Assembly: GCA_965153355.1 (NCBI GenBank)
Contig: OZ231127.1
Location: 76,384,001 to 76,448,000, forward strand
Origin: Flaccisagitta enflata
Taxonomy: Eukaryota; Chaetognatha; Sagittoidea; Aphragmophora
Direction: 5' to 3'
DNA: 64,000 nt
Shown piece after piece: positions 11,368 through 24,490 of this stretch. Under the pieces are notes generated by a model. The model saw nothing but the letters and a program-made list of their open reading frames with translations, was not told the DNA's origin and ran no database searches. Position 1 is the first letter of the stretch, and every line of letters begins with the position of its first letter. The translations under genes were made by a program, and so were the position numbers.

Positions 11368-11539
11368 CTACTTAGACCCTAGTTGGCATTCCAGTAGATG
11401 TGGGGGGAATATAGGGCCAGCCTGCCAGGGATCCTGGAACACGGTTTTCTCCTTAGATTCAGGACGAAACTTGCTCTGAATCTTGACGAACAAGTCTTTC
11501 ATATACGCCACGCGATAGAAAAGGGTGATTGAAGCGTAT

Positions 11540-11870
11540 GATCTATCAGTTTCCCCGCCTTTGTGTTTCTCTTCATTCGATATTCTTTTTCTTTTTTTCT
11601 CTCCGTACCCTTTTCTCCTTTGGTTCATCTTTCTGGGTTTGTCTCTTTTTTTCCTGATGGTATTGATTACCATCTGTGAGTCTGTTTCTGTTTTTCACCT
11701 TTTATTTTTCCAAGAAAACAATAAAGATGAGAGAAAAAAACTTAAGGAGAACAAGAAGAAAAAGAAAGAAGAAAGAGGACAAGAAGTATAAGAATGGAAA
11801 ATAAGGTGAAAGAAGAACAAGAGGAAAGAAAGGAAAGAAAGAAGAGAAGATAAAGAAGAGGAACCCAATT
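11540..11870. other. Pyrimidine-rich then purine-rich block
   Basis: 11540-11710 is mostly T and C on the plus strand; 11712-11870 is mostly A and G. The two halves could pair loosely, but no exact inverted repeat is visible. Confidence 0.5.
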
Positions 11871-11991
11871 ATTATTCTCTTGGTGTTGATGTCAGCGACG
11901 GATCTTTGAATAACTCTCACGCACAAACGCTTGACTTCATATCCGACCAACGCCGCTCTTCACACCGGCGTCCTGGGTCGCAACCGGCGTC

Positions 11992-12110
<119 letters not shown>

Positions 12111-12309
12111 TCAGCGCCTACTTTTCCATTCTCTCCTTATCTAGGTTCGGCGTTGTTTTTCCCTCTCATATTCCATACCGGCGTTCTTTTGATTCTTCCA
12201 GCACTCTTGACATTTCTTTTGACTCTCTCTTTCAGGCGCGCTTTCACTTCTTTCGCCTTTTTGCTCCATCTTTTCTTTCTTCTATCTTTTGTTCTATTGT
12301 CCTCTATTC

Positions 12310-13290
12310 AGAGGCTCATAGTCGTTGAATAGACTTTGTTATCAACTCCCTGACTTCGTTTATTTCTATCTTGCTCTCCCCTTTTCTGTATTTCTTCTTC
12401 TGTTTCATTGTATTTGTGGGATGCTCTATCTTGGTGACAATAACTCTCCGTTAAGCCATCATTGTCGTTCTTCCCTGGATTGGAAAAAGAGGGATTGTTC
12501 GTGGTAGTGAATGTCATGCAACAATGCTGAGCAGCATTGTATCCTGGGACAATGCTTCTATATTCAGCCATGCAAACGAATTATGCGGTAGTTTACTTCG
12601 TCAGCATGTTATTGCGACAGATACAAACAATCACGAAGGACTACAAACTAATGACTAATTAAAAGAAGAAAAAAATAAAGTCATTGAGTAGGATTCCACA
12701 CTTCAGGAGGTAATACGAAAAACACCACAAGACATCTTAGGGGTATGTTAGAAAAACCTGACACACAGCAGCTTAACCTATGCCTAACCTTGACGCGGTT
12801 GACTTCATATATCTCGAGAAAAATTTGGGCTGTATCAGCTCTGACCCGATTCAGATCAAAATACCGTTCTTCACAGAATCACATCGTTTTCAAACCATGA
12901 AATAAGGGAATAGCATTGTTTGTGCTTAGCAAATTTAGGCAGACCGAGGCTACATCACCCTTAATTCCTGATGCATCTCAGTTCCGTCTCCCCACCCCAT
13001 TCTCCCGCCCCCACCTCCCCTAAGTTGCTGAGTCCTCATGCCTACCACCCTCACGTTATTCAAAACAACATTCTAATCACGATGCTTTCCCCCTCCTTGC
13101 TTTAGACATTCTGTCGTTGTATCCTTTTTCCTTCACTACAAAACATTCCTCCTTCATCATCTCATTTTTTTCTCTCTCGCTTTTCCTTGTCCGATTTCGG
13201 ATGCACGAAGCACGTCGCAGACCGGATGTTCTAATAACCACGCCTACGACTTCTTGCACGCACGGCAAACAGACCGACCGACAGACACAA
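12310..13290. other. Unique-looking region, nothing recognised
   Basis: Mixed-composition DNA without recognisable coding or terminal-repeat structure. A CCCCACC-rich stretch is at about 12985-13025. Confidence 0.4.
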
Positions 13291-13416
<126 letters not shown>

Positions 13417-13679
13417 CATCGTCCGAGGAAACACCGCTCGTGATCTGGGTGTTGCCGCCGGCCACAGAGAGAGAGAAGCAACAGAGTAAGATTGTTTCTC
13501 AGCGTTTTGGTCGCCTTACAGAAAGGCGCAACAGACAAAGATTGTGCGATTCTCGTTAATCGAAATACAACGACGACCGCCCGGAACAAGGCCGCGTTCG
13601 TCCGCCGCGCGCACAGTCTGCCAGATAGGAGACCAAATGGTAATGTCATGTCAATGGTAATGGTAATGTCATGGTCAAT

Positions 13680-13998
13680 TCTTTCATTGATCTATTGATT
13701 CATTGATTTGTTAATTCATTCATTTATTGATTTTTTTAATCTATTGATTTATTGATTTATTGATATGTTGATTTATCAATACATTGATTTATAGATCTAT
13801 AGACTCCAGATTTATAGATTTATAGATTCATTCATTCATTGATATATTGATTTATTGATTGGTTGATTATTCTTTTTTATTCATGGCTTTATGGATATAT
13901 TGATTCATTGTTTTATGGATCTATTGATATATGGATTTATTGATTTTTTTGGTTACCAATTAATTGTTTTCATGATTTATTGATTTATTGATTGAGTT
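13680..13998 (+). repeat. Degenerate ATTGATTT / ATTCATTG octanucleotide array
   Basis: TTGATTTA, TTGATTCA and TTGATATA words repeat every 8-12 bases for about 300 bases. There is no coding potential. Confidence 0.85.
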
Positions 13999-14134
13999 CA
14001 GTACCATTTTTCTAATCTTACACGATATGGCGAATTGTGGATCCGCCTGGCAGACGTCTTGCTGTAGAGATTCAGCCCAAGACTGTCACGCGCTGAATCA
14101 CGGCTCACATGACCAAGAAGCCAATGTGTGAGAT

Positions 14135-14234
<100 letters not shown>

Positions 14235-14660
14235 CGGGCCAACAAACAGGAAGACAGACAGTAAGACAGACAGACAGAAAAGAACAGACAGATCGAGAAA
14301 AGAAACTGACAGATATAATGATGGATGGAAAGACAGACAGACGACTGACTGACTGACAGACTGACTAAGACAGTTATACAGATGGGCATGCACGATGCAG
14401 AAATGCTGGGGAAAAACAGAGACGCAGAGACATAGATAGAAAGGCAAAATACAAAATACAAAATTAGACTGAAATTGATCAAAGCCCAAACAGTACTCTA
14501 TTCAGATCAGTGAAAAATCGATTCCAGGACACACGAAAGAACGAAATCGAAGAGAGGAAGAGAGAAACAGACAAAAACCGATTACGGAAACGACAACAGT
14601 TGAGTTACAACACAAAAACGGAGGCACAGATAATCGGTCACGCACCAGGACAGAGACGAT

Positions 14661-14662
<2 letters not shown>

Positions 14663-14715
<53 letters not shown>
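14663..14715. repeat. (GA)n microsatellite
   Basis: About 26 GA units. A second GAGACAGA-type cluster is at 14811-14855. Confidence 0.96.
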
Positions 14716-14717
<2 letters not shown>

Positions 14718-14947
14718 AATGACAACAGTGAGTGAGTTTACAAGCCGCGTTGCGTGTGAGAGTGATGCTTTGTCCTGGCATCAGTCGATGGATCGTCCAA
14801 AGTTGCATTAAGAGACAGAGACAGAGAGACAGAGGAAGAGACAGAGACAGAGAATGATAGTCCAAAGTTGAATTGCGTTTTCTTCTTCTCTTACAATCTT
14901 TCTAATGCGTGCCTTATCTCGTCTTAACGACTATCGGCGTGCCTGAC

Positions 14948-15127
<180 letters not shown>

Positions 15128-15254
15128 CTTCCTAGTCGATATCTCTGACTCTGTCTCTCTCTGGCGATTGTGGTGTGTGCAGAAATCGCGTGTGGTTGCG
15201 AATTCCCTCATCGCGATTCAGCGGAGATTCTTCATCAATTATCTGTTCTATGCC

Positions 15255-15470
15255 CCAGGGCAGAGGCCGGAGAGTGAGAGTGTGGCGGCGCGGCGTTTAG
15301 GGCAGCGGCTGGGGCAACAGTTGGGGCAGAGGCTGGGGCATGGGCAGGGACAGAAGCTGGTGAACAGGTCGGAGGATATCGACTGGGTTAGCGGCTAGGT
15401 TAGTGGTTGGGTTACGGCGGGGGCATGAGTAGACTTGGGTAACAGCTAGGGCAGAAGTATTAGTTCAGGG
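15255..15470 (+). repeat. G-rich degenerate minisatellite (GGGGCAGAGGCT)
   Basis: GGGGCAACAGTT, GGGGCAGAGGCT, GGGGCATGGGCA and GGTTAGCGGCTA are variants of a 12-bp unit. The GG(G/T) runs give modest G-quadruplex potential. Confidence 0.75.
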
Positions 15471-16520
15471 CGGAGGATGACGCAGTGGCGCGGTGACCGA
15501 GGTTTTGGCTGGAGCGACGGTTTTGATAGCCTTAGGATCAACACCATGTGCAAGGCACAATCAATGAAACAAACTGTGTAGAAGACGAGAGACAACTGTT
15601 GCATAGGGACCCAAAGTGGGAATGCAACGACACCTCCGTATGAATGCCAACACCATCGCCATATCAACCGAGGATTAGGGGTTTGCATTTGATGGCCAAG
15701 GCCAATGATTTTAAGCCTAGAGCCAAAAACATCTTGTGTAAAGCAAAATGTTCTTTATGTGCGTTTATGAATGAGATTATTTCACATAGGACATATACTA
15801 AATAACGAAGGCGTGTAGAATTGTATAGGGACATACACTGGAGCGCATGCTGAGGGACTGGGAAAAGTTATCTCATATAGTGAGACTGTGAAGTTGTTTC
15901 CATGCCAACGTAGAACTAAATATAAAATATCTTGTGGAGCTGCCGCTTCTAAGTTCTATGCCTAACAAGAGGGCATGCCTCGATAGCGGGTGCGCTGTAA
16001 CGGTGCAAAAAGGTTCGCAAAAAGAAATGGGAAAGAAATGAAATATGCACGAAGGCGAAGAAAGCAAGAAAGAAAGATGTGGGCGTGGAGCAGAACACAA
16101 ATGATTCGTCGGCAGATTTCTTTAATTCCATCATCTCCTTCTTTCCCTTCGGGCCGTGAGACAATCATAACATCGCTCGTGATGAGTGTAATCATGACAT
16201 CGGTTGTTATGACATGAATTCCAATCATTGGAGAAAGACAATGATGCACCATGAGAGGAATTCAAATAGGCACATGATTGTGGTAAGATGTTGGCATGAA
16301 GAGATGATTTTTTTTTGATGGCTTGAAGAGATGAGTTTTTTGATGAGATGATTTTTGATGGTTGTTGATAGTGATGACGTAGACACAATCTTGGCTCGAG
16401 AAAAAAAGATGAAACATCTGCTGCATTCTGTTAAAGCGCATTGCTCATCTCCGATCACGTTTGAAAATGATACCATGATGATATAATCTGTTGAGAGTCA
16501 GAAAATGCATTGTTGAAAAA
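15471..16520. other. Unique-looking region, nothing recognised
   Basis: No recognisable gene. 16295-16375 has local GATGATTTTTTGATGG-type repeats. Confidence 0.4.
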
Positions 16521-16522
16521 AA

Positions 16523-16523
16523 T

Positions 16524-16583
<60 letters not shown>

Positions 16584-16591
16584 GGTTGTGG

Positions 16592-16644
<53 letters not shown>

Positions 16645-16652
16645 GCTGTTGC

Positions 16653-16706
<54 letters not shown>

Positions 16707-16716
16707 CGTCGTCGTT
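16523..16716. repeat. (GTT)n trinucleotide array
   Basis: About 64 GTT units with GTG, GCT and terminal GTC variants. Confidence 0.97.
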
Positions 16717-17081
16717 GTTATCAGATTAGATTTTGATGTTTGACGATTGTCGCTGCTGTTACCTTTCTCTCCTTTTTGACACACTTTCCCCAACTACTAT
16801 CGTTTCACATCAGCTTCCGCTCTCACGCACTCCCGCTTTCTCACTCTCTCTTTCTCACTCTCTCTTTCTCATTCTCTCTTTCGCACTCTCTGTTATGACT
16901 CTTCAAACCCTTTTCTCACCCACGATGCCTTACCCTCGTCACCAGCTCGGCAATTGGCCACACACAAGAGTGATAAGTTTCTGTTCACCAAACTGTGTAC
17001 AGTTCTTTAGATGATCGGTCAACTGGAATGATTTTGGTGCCATGACCATGACTCAAAGGCCGTGTGTGACTCGAGGCAGAT

Positions 17082-17282
<201 letters not shown>

Positions 17283-17983
17283 CGCATTGAGTAGGTGTGG
17301 TCGAAGTAATTTGCTTTAACAAAAATCTATTTGCATATTGTTGTTTATAATGTTTGCGGTTTGGTAATTCAAATTTAGTACAAAAAATACTATCCATACA
17401 ATTTTGCCAAAACATTTTGTAATTGAAATATGAAATACAAGATTTTATGATAGCATCGTTATTGATATCGAAAAAAAAAGCACCAACATGATGCTTAATT
17501 TTCACACGATTATTTTTGTTTATGAGAACATACATATTAGATAGGAAATTATATCGATTCGTATTTGAAAAGATTGTAATTTGAAGTATCGATTTAAATT
17601 TGAGGGCGACCCAGACTAATGTTTACCAATGGCTGTCCTACAAGCTTCTAGATCAGCGTAGATCTGTTGAAACTGTACAGGTGATAAGAACAGCAGCTGT
17701 TTTAAAGAACTCTAAGCTGGGTGCATTGTAGAGGGACAACTAGAAATTTCACCTACCAATGAGAGAGTTCGGTAAACAGACTGACAAAAAGATGGACTAG
17801 TAGACAGAAACAGTCATACAAAAAGATCAACCGACAGACAGAGACTGAGAAACTGGTCGGGTATGAATTTGAATGTGAATGGTTCAAAATGGGGATTTGG
17901 AGAGATCCAGGAAAAGAAGATGAGTGGTCAACTCTTTGCTAAGTTGGTCAAACGAAGTCAACCAACTCGAAACTATCCTTAAA

Positions 17984-17984
17984 T

Positions 17985-18028
<44 letters not shown>

Positions 18029-18046
18029 ATGAAAAAAAAAGAATGA

Positions 18047-18118
<72 letters not shown>

Positions 18119-18290
18119 GAGAAAGAAAGAAACAAAGAAACAAAGAAAGAAACAAAGAAACAAAGAAACAAACAAAGAAACAAAGAAACAAAGAGAAAAA
18201 GAAAGAAACAAACAAACAAACAAACAAACAAACAAACAAACAAACAAACAAACAAACAAACAAACAGAGAAGAAAGAAAGAAAGAAAGAC

Positions 18291-18361
<71 letters not shown>

Positions 18362-18382
18362 GGAAAGACGAAAAGGACACAG
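17984..18382. repeat. (GAAA)n array with an internal (CAAA)n block
   Basis: GAAA units fill most of the span. A (CAAA)n block lies at about 18205-18265, preceded by mixed GAAACAAA units. Copy B has (GAAA)n at the same place but no CAAA block. Confidence 0.96.
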
Positions 18383-18630
18383 AAAAAAAAAGGAAAGAAA
18401 GAAGTTGATCTGATTTCGGAGGAAAACGGATTTTGACCACTTGGACGTTCTTAATCTGGTTCTGGTCGCTGCCTTTGATTCTCTGCTTTACTCTGCTTTG
18501 ATTCTCTGCTTTACTCTAGTTTTACTCACTAGACTGCGCTCAACATTTGGTCAACTGAAAACAGAACTTTTTTTCGGAGGAAATGAAATCAGCGACAAGA
18601 CAAGATAAGGGGGGGGGGGGGAGAGAAAAG

Positions 18631-18731
18631 AAGGCCAAGTAGGCAAATAAGGTGCGCCGAACGAATTCGTTACCAACAGACAGACCAACATACGGAAACA
18701 GCCAGTTACAGAGGTGCGTTGGCGCACCTAT
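18631..18731 (-). mobile_element. Helitron-like short element, short subfamily
   Basis: On the minus strand it begins AGGTGCGCC within the hairpin AGGTGCG-CCAA-CGCACCT, then CTGTAACTGGCTG and a GTCTG core. Its end carries GGCGCACCT, an exact reverse complement of the start tag, then a GCCTACTTGGCC hairpin. Copy B lacks it at the matching place near 41735, so it inserted after the duplication (or is polymorphic). The start is preceded by CAT rather than the usual T-run. Confidence 0.78.
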
Positions 18732-18777
18732 GAAGGAGCAGAAAAGAAGGGGAAATAGAAGACAAAGAAATAAAAAA

Positions 18778-18922
18778 ACAAGGCCGGATACACGGCCAAC
18801 AGTTGCGGACGGGTGGGCAGGGGCGTTTTCCCACTTTTCAACTCGAGCGTGACGGACCGACGGACCAACGGACCAACGGACGGACAAAGCCTCTTATAAT
18901 GTTGCGTGTCCGCAACTAAAAA
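18778..18922 (-). mobile_element. Helitron-like short element, long subfamily
   Basis: Minus-strand start TTTTTAGTTGCGGAC in the hairpin GTTGCG-GACA-CGCAAC. It has a GTCC/GTTG core and CGCCCCTGCCCACCC. Then comes GTCCGCAACT, the perfect 10-base partner of the start tag, followed by the terminal hairpin GGCC-GTGTATCC-GGCC and TTGTTTTTTT. Copy B lacks it (site near 41785). Confidence 0.82.
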
Positions 18923-18952
18923 CACAGGAGGATCGCAGCGAAGATGCGCGTC

Positions 18953-19092
18953 GATAAGACGAACACGGTAAATTTCGATGATATCTTGGACTAATGGACT
19001 GACGGAGAGATGGACCGATGGACCAACTGACCGTCGGACAATTGGACAGACCGAAGGACAGATCTTAAAGAGTTGCGAGGACGCATCTAAAA
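18953..19092 (-). mobile_element. Helitron-like short element, degenerate, shared with copy B
   Basis: Minus-strand start TTTTAGATGCGTCCTCGCAACT, then a GTCC/GTCG/GTTG-rich core. Its 3' end cannot be placed exactly. The orthologous copy at 41819-41938 shows it predates the duplication. Confidence 0.65.
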
Positions 19093-19850
19093 GGGAATTA
19101 ATTAAAACGGTTGTTTTATCAAGGCGGACTTGATTTCCAAGTTCCATTTCAGTCTCAAAATGGAAATTGCGCGACCTCTCTCTTGAATTTTAATGGGATG
19201 AGAGTTAAAAGGGAGGGAACAAGATTTCGTATCGAAGGGCCGCTGAAAGGCTTGACCACTTGATTTTAAGTGTTTAAAGTTAGTTTGATTGAGGGTCGAG
19301 CTGACTGAGGAAAAGGCTGAGCTTCTTCAATGACCTCCTTGTCCTTGTCTCGTTTGCATATGCATTTTTATTATCTTATTACCAAATGACTTGATGTTAT
19401 AAAGATGAATAACACTTAAAGAAACATTCACTGATGCAATGTTACATTGTCAATGTACTTTCTTATTCAAACCGTTGGAAACTTTTTTCGCCAATGATCC
19501 TCCGCCCTTCTTCTTGACCAAAATTAGAAAAGAGGAAAAAATCGGGTGCCAAAAAAAAAAGGCAAAAAATCGAGTGTCAATCGGGTCAACAAGACTCATT
19601 TGGAACATTTGGAAAGGGAGTCATCAACGGGTCATGGAAGGGTCAGTGGCCGGATAGGCCGGAAGGGTCATCGATGGCCGGTTTGCCGGCAGGGTCACCC
19701 ACGGCCGGTGGGGGCGATATGCCGGCAGGGTCACTCATGGCCGGTGGGGCCGGTCATTCTCTCATTCTCAGGCGACTGCGAGACTCGTGTCGAATCTCTC
19801 AATTTGACATAAATTTGAAAGCATTAAGGGGAGAAATGAACGCGCTCGCC
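19093..19850. other. Unique-looking region with a short GGTCA minisatellite
   Basis: 19620-19755 holds repeats of GGGTCA(C/T)(T/C)CATGGCCGGT and TTGCCGGCAGGGTCACCC (about 30-bp unit), matched at 42470-42605 in copy B. Nothing else is recognised. Confidence 0.6.
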
Positions 19851-19974
19851 CTTTTTTTCAATCTCTTTTTTCTTTCTTTTTTTCTTTTTTTCTTTTTGTT
19901 TGTATTTCTTTTATTGTTTCTTCCTTTCTTTTTAACTTTCTTTCATTCATATTTTCTTTCTTTCTTTCTTTCTC

Positions 19975-20046
<72 letters not shown>

Positions 20047-20070
20047 ACTTTCTATCTTTCTTTCTTTCTC

Positions 20071-20102
<32 letters not shown>

Positions 20103-20441
20103 TTTTTCTTGCTTTCTTACTTGTTTTCTTTCTTTCTTTTTTAGACGCGTGCACGCGACTCTACCACCCACTGTCCATCTGTCGGTCGGTCCGCCGGTCC
20201 GTCTGTCGATAATGCTCAGCGTTTCTTTGTCGTTTTACACCATTTTAAGTCATTTTAAGTCATTTAAAGTTGATTTAAGTCAATTTACATTTAGACTCTC
20301 AGCTTTTTGGTCTTTTAGTCTTTTGGTCTAATGGTCTTAACAACCGCACCCGACTTTAAGGTGTTAGCCTTGTTTCTTTCTTTCTTTCTTTCTTTCTTTC
20401 TTTTTTTCTTTCTTTTTTTCTTTCTTTCTTTCTTTCTTTTT

Positions 20442-20496
<55 letters not shown>

Positions 20497-20561
20497 GTCT
20501 CTCTGTCTGTCTGTCTGTCTGTCTTTCTGTCTGTCTGTCTTTCTTTCGTTCTTTCTTTCTG

Positions 20562-20649
<88 letters not shown>

Positions 20650-20745
20650 TCATTCATTCATTCATTCATTCATTCATTCATTCATTCATTCATTCATTCA
20701 TTCATTCTTTCTTTCTTTCTTTCTTTCTTTCGTTCTTTCCTTCTG
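19850..20745. repeat. (TTTC)n array split by a Helitron-like element, with an (ATTC)n block
   Basis: TTTC units run at 19850-20136 and 20375-20740. A GTCT-rich stretch lies at 20495-20545 and a pure ATTC block at about 20650-20707. The element at 20137-20374 sits inside the TTTC tract. Copy B has only a short T/C-rich stretch here. Confidence 0.95.
20137..20374 (+). mobile_element. Helitron-like element inside a TTTC tract
   Basis: TTTTTTAGACGCGTGCACGCGACTC start hairpin (one mismatch), then a GTCGGTCC core and CATTTTAAGT repeats. GCACCCGACT partners the tag with mismatches. The end hairpin is AAGG-TGTTAG-CCTT followed by TGTTT. TTTC repeats flank both sides, consistent with a pyrimidine/oligo-T target. 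Confidence 0.72.
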
Positions 20746-20754
20746 GAGAGATTT

Positions 20755-21032
20755 GCCAAACAGGAAAAAATTGCAACATGAAATTAGAGCAAAACTTTTA
20801 TTACATGACATGGCATCACAATTTTCACTCCATGAATTCGCGGTTTACTGAAAACAAGCCAACACCAGTAACGTGCCACAACTCCCTCTAATGTTTTCTA
20901 TGTTAGTGGCCTATTGTAGTCCCTTCTCTTGGCTTGTCAAATCGCCATATTGCCACGCATTATTGTAACTGCAGAATATCCCATGGTCAAGAATGGTATA
21001 AATAGAATTTGAATTGAATTGAATTGAATTGA
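20755..21032 (+). mobile_element. Possible LINE 3'-end fragment with (TTGAA)n tail
   Basis: Ends GGTATAAATAGAATT followed by a short perfect (TTGAA)n run at 21010-21032. A short microsatellite tail directly after an ATAAATA motif is typical of CR1/Jockey-like LINE 3' ends. No coding part is present and the 5' limit is a guess. Confidence 0.35.
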
Positions 21033-21827
<795 letters not shown>

Positions 21828-21911
21828 TCTCGTTGTCAACGAGACACGGACCGTACTCATTTTGAGTATCAGATCTCTTTGTCACGTCCTTGTTGCTTCC
21901 GCCGCTCTGAC

Positions 21912-22346
21912 TTTTTAGTCGCGTGCACGCGACTGTACACCTTGCTCTGTCGGTCGGTCCGTCGGTCGGTCGGTCGGTCCGTCGGTCACATTTTTGAATT
22001 TCAAGCGTTTTTAACATTTTTTAACATTTTTGGATATCTTTTTTAACATTTTTTAACATTTTTTAACATTTCTTTAACATTTTTTAACATTTTTCAACAT
22101 TTTTTAACATTTTTTAATATTGAACTTATTTTAACATTTTTTAACATTTTTTAACATTTATTAACATTTTTTGACATTTTTTAACATTCTTTAACACTTT
22201 TTCACATTCTTTAACATTTCTTAACATTTCTTAACATTTTTTAACATTTTTTAACATTTTTAACATTTTTTAACATTTTGACATGTTTTTGCTCTTTTGT
22301 TTGTCACTTCCAGACGCACGCGACTGTTGCCCTTTTGGGCTTGTTT
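21912..22346 (+). mobile_element. Helitron-like element with a curved-DNA core
   Basis: Starts in TTTTT with the perfect palindrome GTCGCGTGCACGCGAC, then CTGTACACCTTGCTCTG and (GTCGGTCC)n. The core is a 10-bp array ACATTTTTTA. Near the end GCACGCGACT matches the start tag exactly, followed by the hairpin GCCC-TTTT-GGGC and TTGTTT. Copy B has the empty site, GAGATTTTTCCATCTG near 44912, so the insertion lies in an oligo-T tract. Confidence 0.85.
22012..22278 (+). repeat. Phased A/T-tract array, 10-bp unit ACATTTTTTA
   Basis: About 25 units with T5-T6 tracts spaced at 10-11 bases. Tracts phased with the helical turn cause intrinsic curvature (established for A-tracts). It is the variable core of the surrounding element. 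Confidence 0.9.
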
Positions 22347-22440
22347 CCGTCTGTCTCAGTCTTTATTTATGTCTCGATTCCTGACTCTTTGAATCTCTGA
22401 CTCTGTCCCTCCGAAACATCAACTGCAACAACAGGATCAA

Positions 22441-22455
22441 CAACAACAACAACAA

Positions 22456-22546
<91 letters not shown>
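22441..22546. repeat. (CAA)n trinucleotide array
   Basis: About 35 CAA units. The copy B counterpart (44993-45185) is longer and ends in a (CGA)n block. Confidence 0.97.
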
Positions 22547-22547
<1 letters not shown>

Positions 22548-22875
22548 CGCTTATATGATCTACAATCCATTGCGTGTTTCCCAACTGAACAACACGTGCA
22601 AATTCTGCAGACAGTTGTTGAATGAAGAGGCTAATGGCCACAGTACTCGAGCTCAAAACTCAAATGTTGGGAATAAATGTCGATCAAACTCTCGCTAATC
22701 TTTGACATCGACTGACTTCCGATTTCTTCGACGGTAGAACCTAAGTCTTCAACCTTTTCCTTGCCTTTCCCTCAGTCCTTACCTTTGCATCAACTCAACT
22801 CTTAACTTTCCTTGCTTTCCTTGCTTTCCTTGCTTGACTTCTTCTCTTCGGCTCTTAATTCCACTAACCTCCTGA

Positions 22876-22997
22876 TTTTTTTACATGCGCCAAAGCACGT
22901 CTATAAGAGGCTGTGTCTGTTGATTGGACGGTTGGTTGGTCGATAATGAATTCATTCGATCTATCTGGCAAATGAGTTTGCCAATTTAACCTTGTTT
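22876..22997 (+). mobile_element. Helitron-like element, short subfamily, shared
   Basis: TTTTTTTACATGCGCCAAAGCACGTC start hairpin (imperfect), TATAAGAGGCTGTGTCTG, a TTGG core, and an end of TTTAACCTTGTTT. Ortholog at 45531-45643 in copy B. Confidence 0.68.
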
Positions 22998-23350
22998 CTC
23001 TCAGTAGTGGACAAGGTTTTCAACTCCATTTTCCAACTTGATATCTTCTTAGATGACTGTAAATCCATCATCAATTGCGCTAATTCAGCTATAGAGGAGG
23101 GAGTTCTCTGCAATTCATATTCCTCGTTTCATTCTTCTTTTTTTCCAAGCTTACACTCTCAAAACTTCCTTTTCTTATCAACGATTTCCCCTTTTGATTT
23201 CTTTCTTAAGGGCGGCACGCGATAGACAGACGAGAGACGAGACATCAGATCCAAGTCAAACGCAAAGAAGTTACGGAGACATTCGTCAATATCAGGAAAC
23301 GATGAAATTCTATTGGATTCCTTCACGCGTTGATAAACAATCTTTTCCGC

Positions 23351-23697
23351 TTTTTAGTTGTTTCTATCGCGACTTTGTATGCCACTTTTTGGTTGGTCCG
23401 ACCGTCCGTCGGTTGGGCTCGTAGTTCTTAAATATTTCGCTTTTTTTCTCCTGCACATTGCAAGCGACCATCAGTTTGACCCTTTACAAAATACCTTCAC
23501 GCGGTTTCATACGTCACTATGTCTGTTAGTTGATCCGCCTGTCGATCCATCATTCCAACTGAACATTTTTGGGCACTTGGGACCTTGCAAGCAGTAATTT
23601 CTCCGTCATTGCCCCTGGTCAATGTGAAAAAAAAATAGCTTCTGGCCTTCTGCAAGACTGCCCCTGCCTGCCCGCATGCGATTATATGCCTTGTTTT
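23351..23697 (+). mobile_element. Helitron-like element, long subfamily, shared and degenerate
   Basis: TTTTTAGTTG start with a decayed hairpin, GGTTGGTCCGACCGTCCGTC core, GCCCCTGCCTGCCCGCATGCG near the end and a terminal GCCTTGTTTT. Ortholog at 45997-46317. Confidence 0.65.
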
Positions 23698-23897
23698 CTT
23701 CATCGTTTTCTGGAATCAAATAACCAGATGCTTAAAGACAATTACAGGAAAAGCAAAACACACATGTTGAATCAGATATCACGTCTCTCCCTGTCTCGAA
23801 GGGTGTAGGGATGGTGTTCCCATCCATATCGTCCTTTTGGTCCTTCCAATAAATCCCATTTTCTCTCTCCCTGTCTCGCTGTCTTGCTCTGTCTCTC

Positions 23898-23899
23898 TT

Positions 23900-23940
<41 letters not shown>
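23898..23940. repeat. (CT)n microsatellite
   Basis: About 20 CT units. The copy B counterpart at 46413-46460 is followed by a short (CA)n. Confidence 0.93.
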
Positions 23941-23941
<1 letters not shown>

Positions 23942-24204
23942 TCTTACACCAACCCCGCGCTTTGTACCTCCTCTTAACGATACGAGCGCCCGATCTTAAC
24001 GAACCACTTGAAAGCGACCCACCCTCAAACTTCATTTCAGACAGACTTTCGATCTTTCTTTCACTTTCACCTGCTTTTCTTCAAAAATACTTGGATCAAA
24101 TCTTACAAAGGGTTTGAAGGATATAAGATAGGTTCGTTGTAAAGGGAGACAGCGAGTGTATTATTTCGATCAGTTTAGACGTCAGCAGAACTCACGGGCC
24201 TCGA

Positions 24205-24490
24205 CCTGGGCGATATGACTTTGGCGTCTACAAACCACGAGTCGCGTCCTGGGCGATATTTCTTGGGCGATCAGCACCCACTAACAACAACCTGGGCAAT
24301 ATAGCTTGGGCCATACATCTTGGGCAATCAGCATCTACTAGCCACGAACTGGGCGATATGGCTTGGGTGATCAGCATCCACTTGCCTCGATCTGAGCGAT
24401 ATGGCGTTAATGTTTTAAAACCACAAACCGCGTCCTGGGCGATATTTCTTACGCGATCAGTACCCACTAGCCAAGACCTGGGTGATCTGC
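24205..24490. repeat. GGGCGATATGGCTTGGGCGATC minisatellite
   Basis: Units of about 60-66 bases alternate CTGGGCGATAT and TTGGGCGATCAGCA(C/T)CCACTA. A 90-residue minus frame is open here and in the copy B equivalent (46730-47030), each reading SSWLVGADRPRNIAQ-type repeats. The open frame follows from the stop-free unit. I do not call it a gene. Confidence 0.8.
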
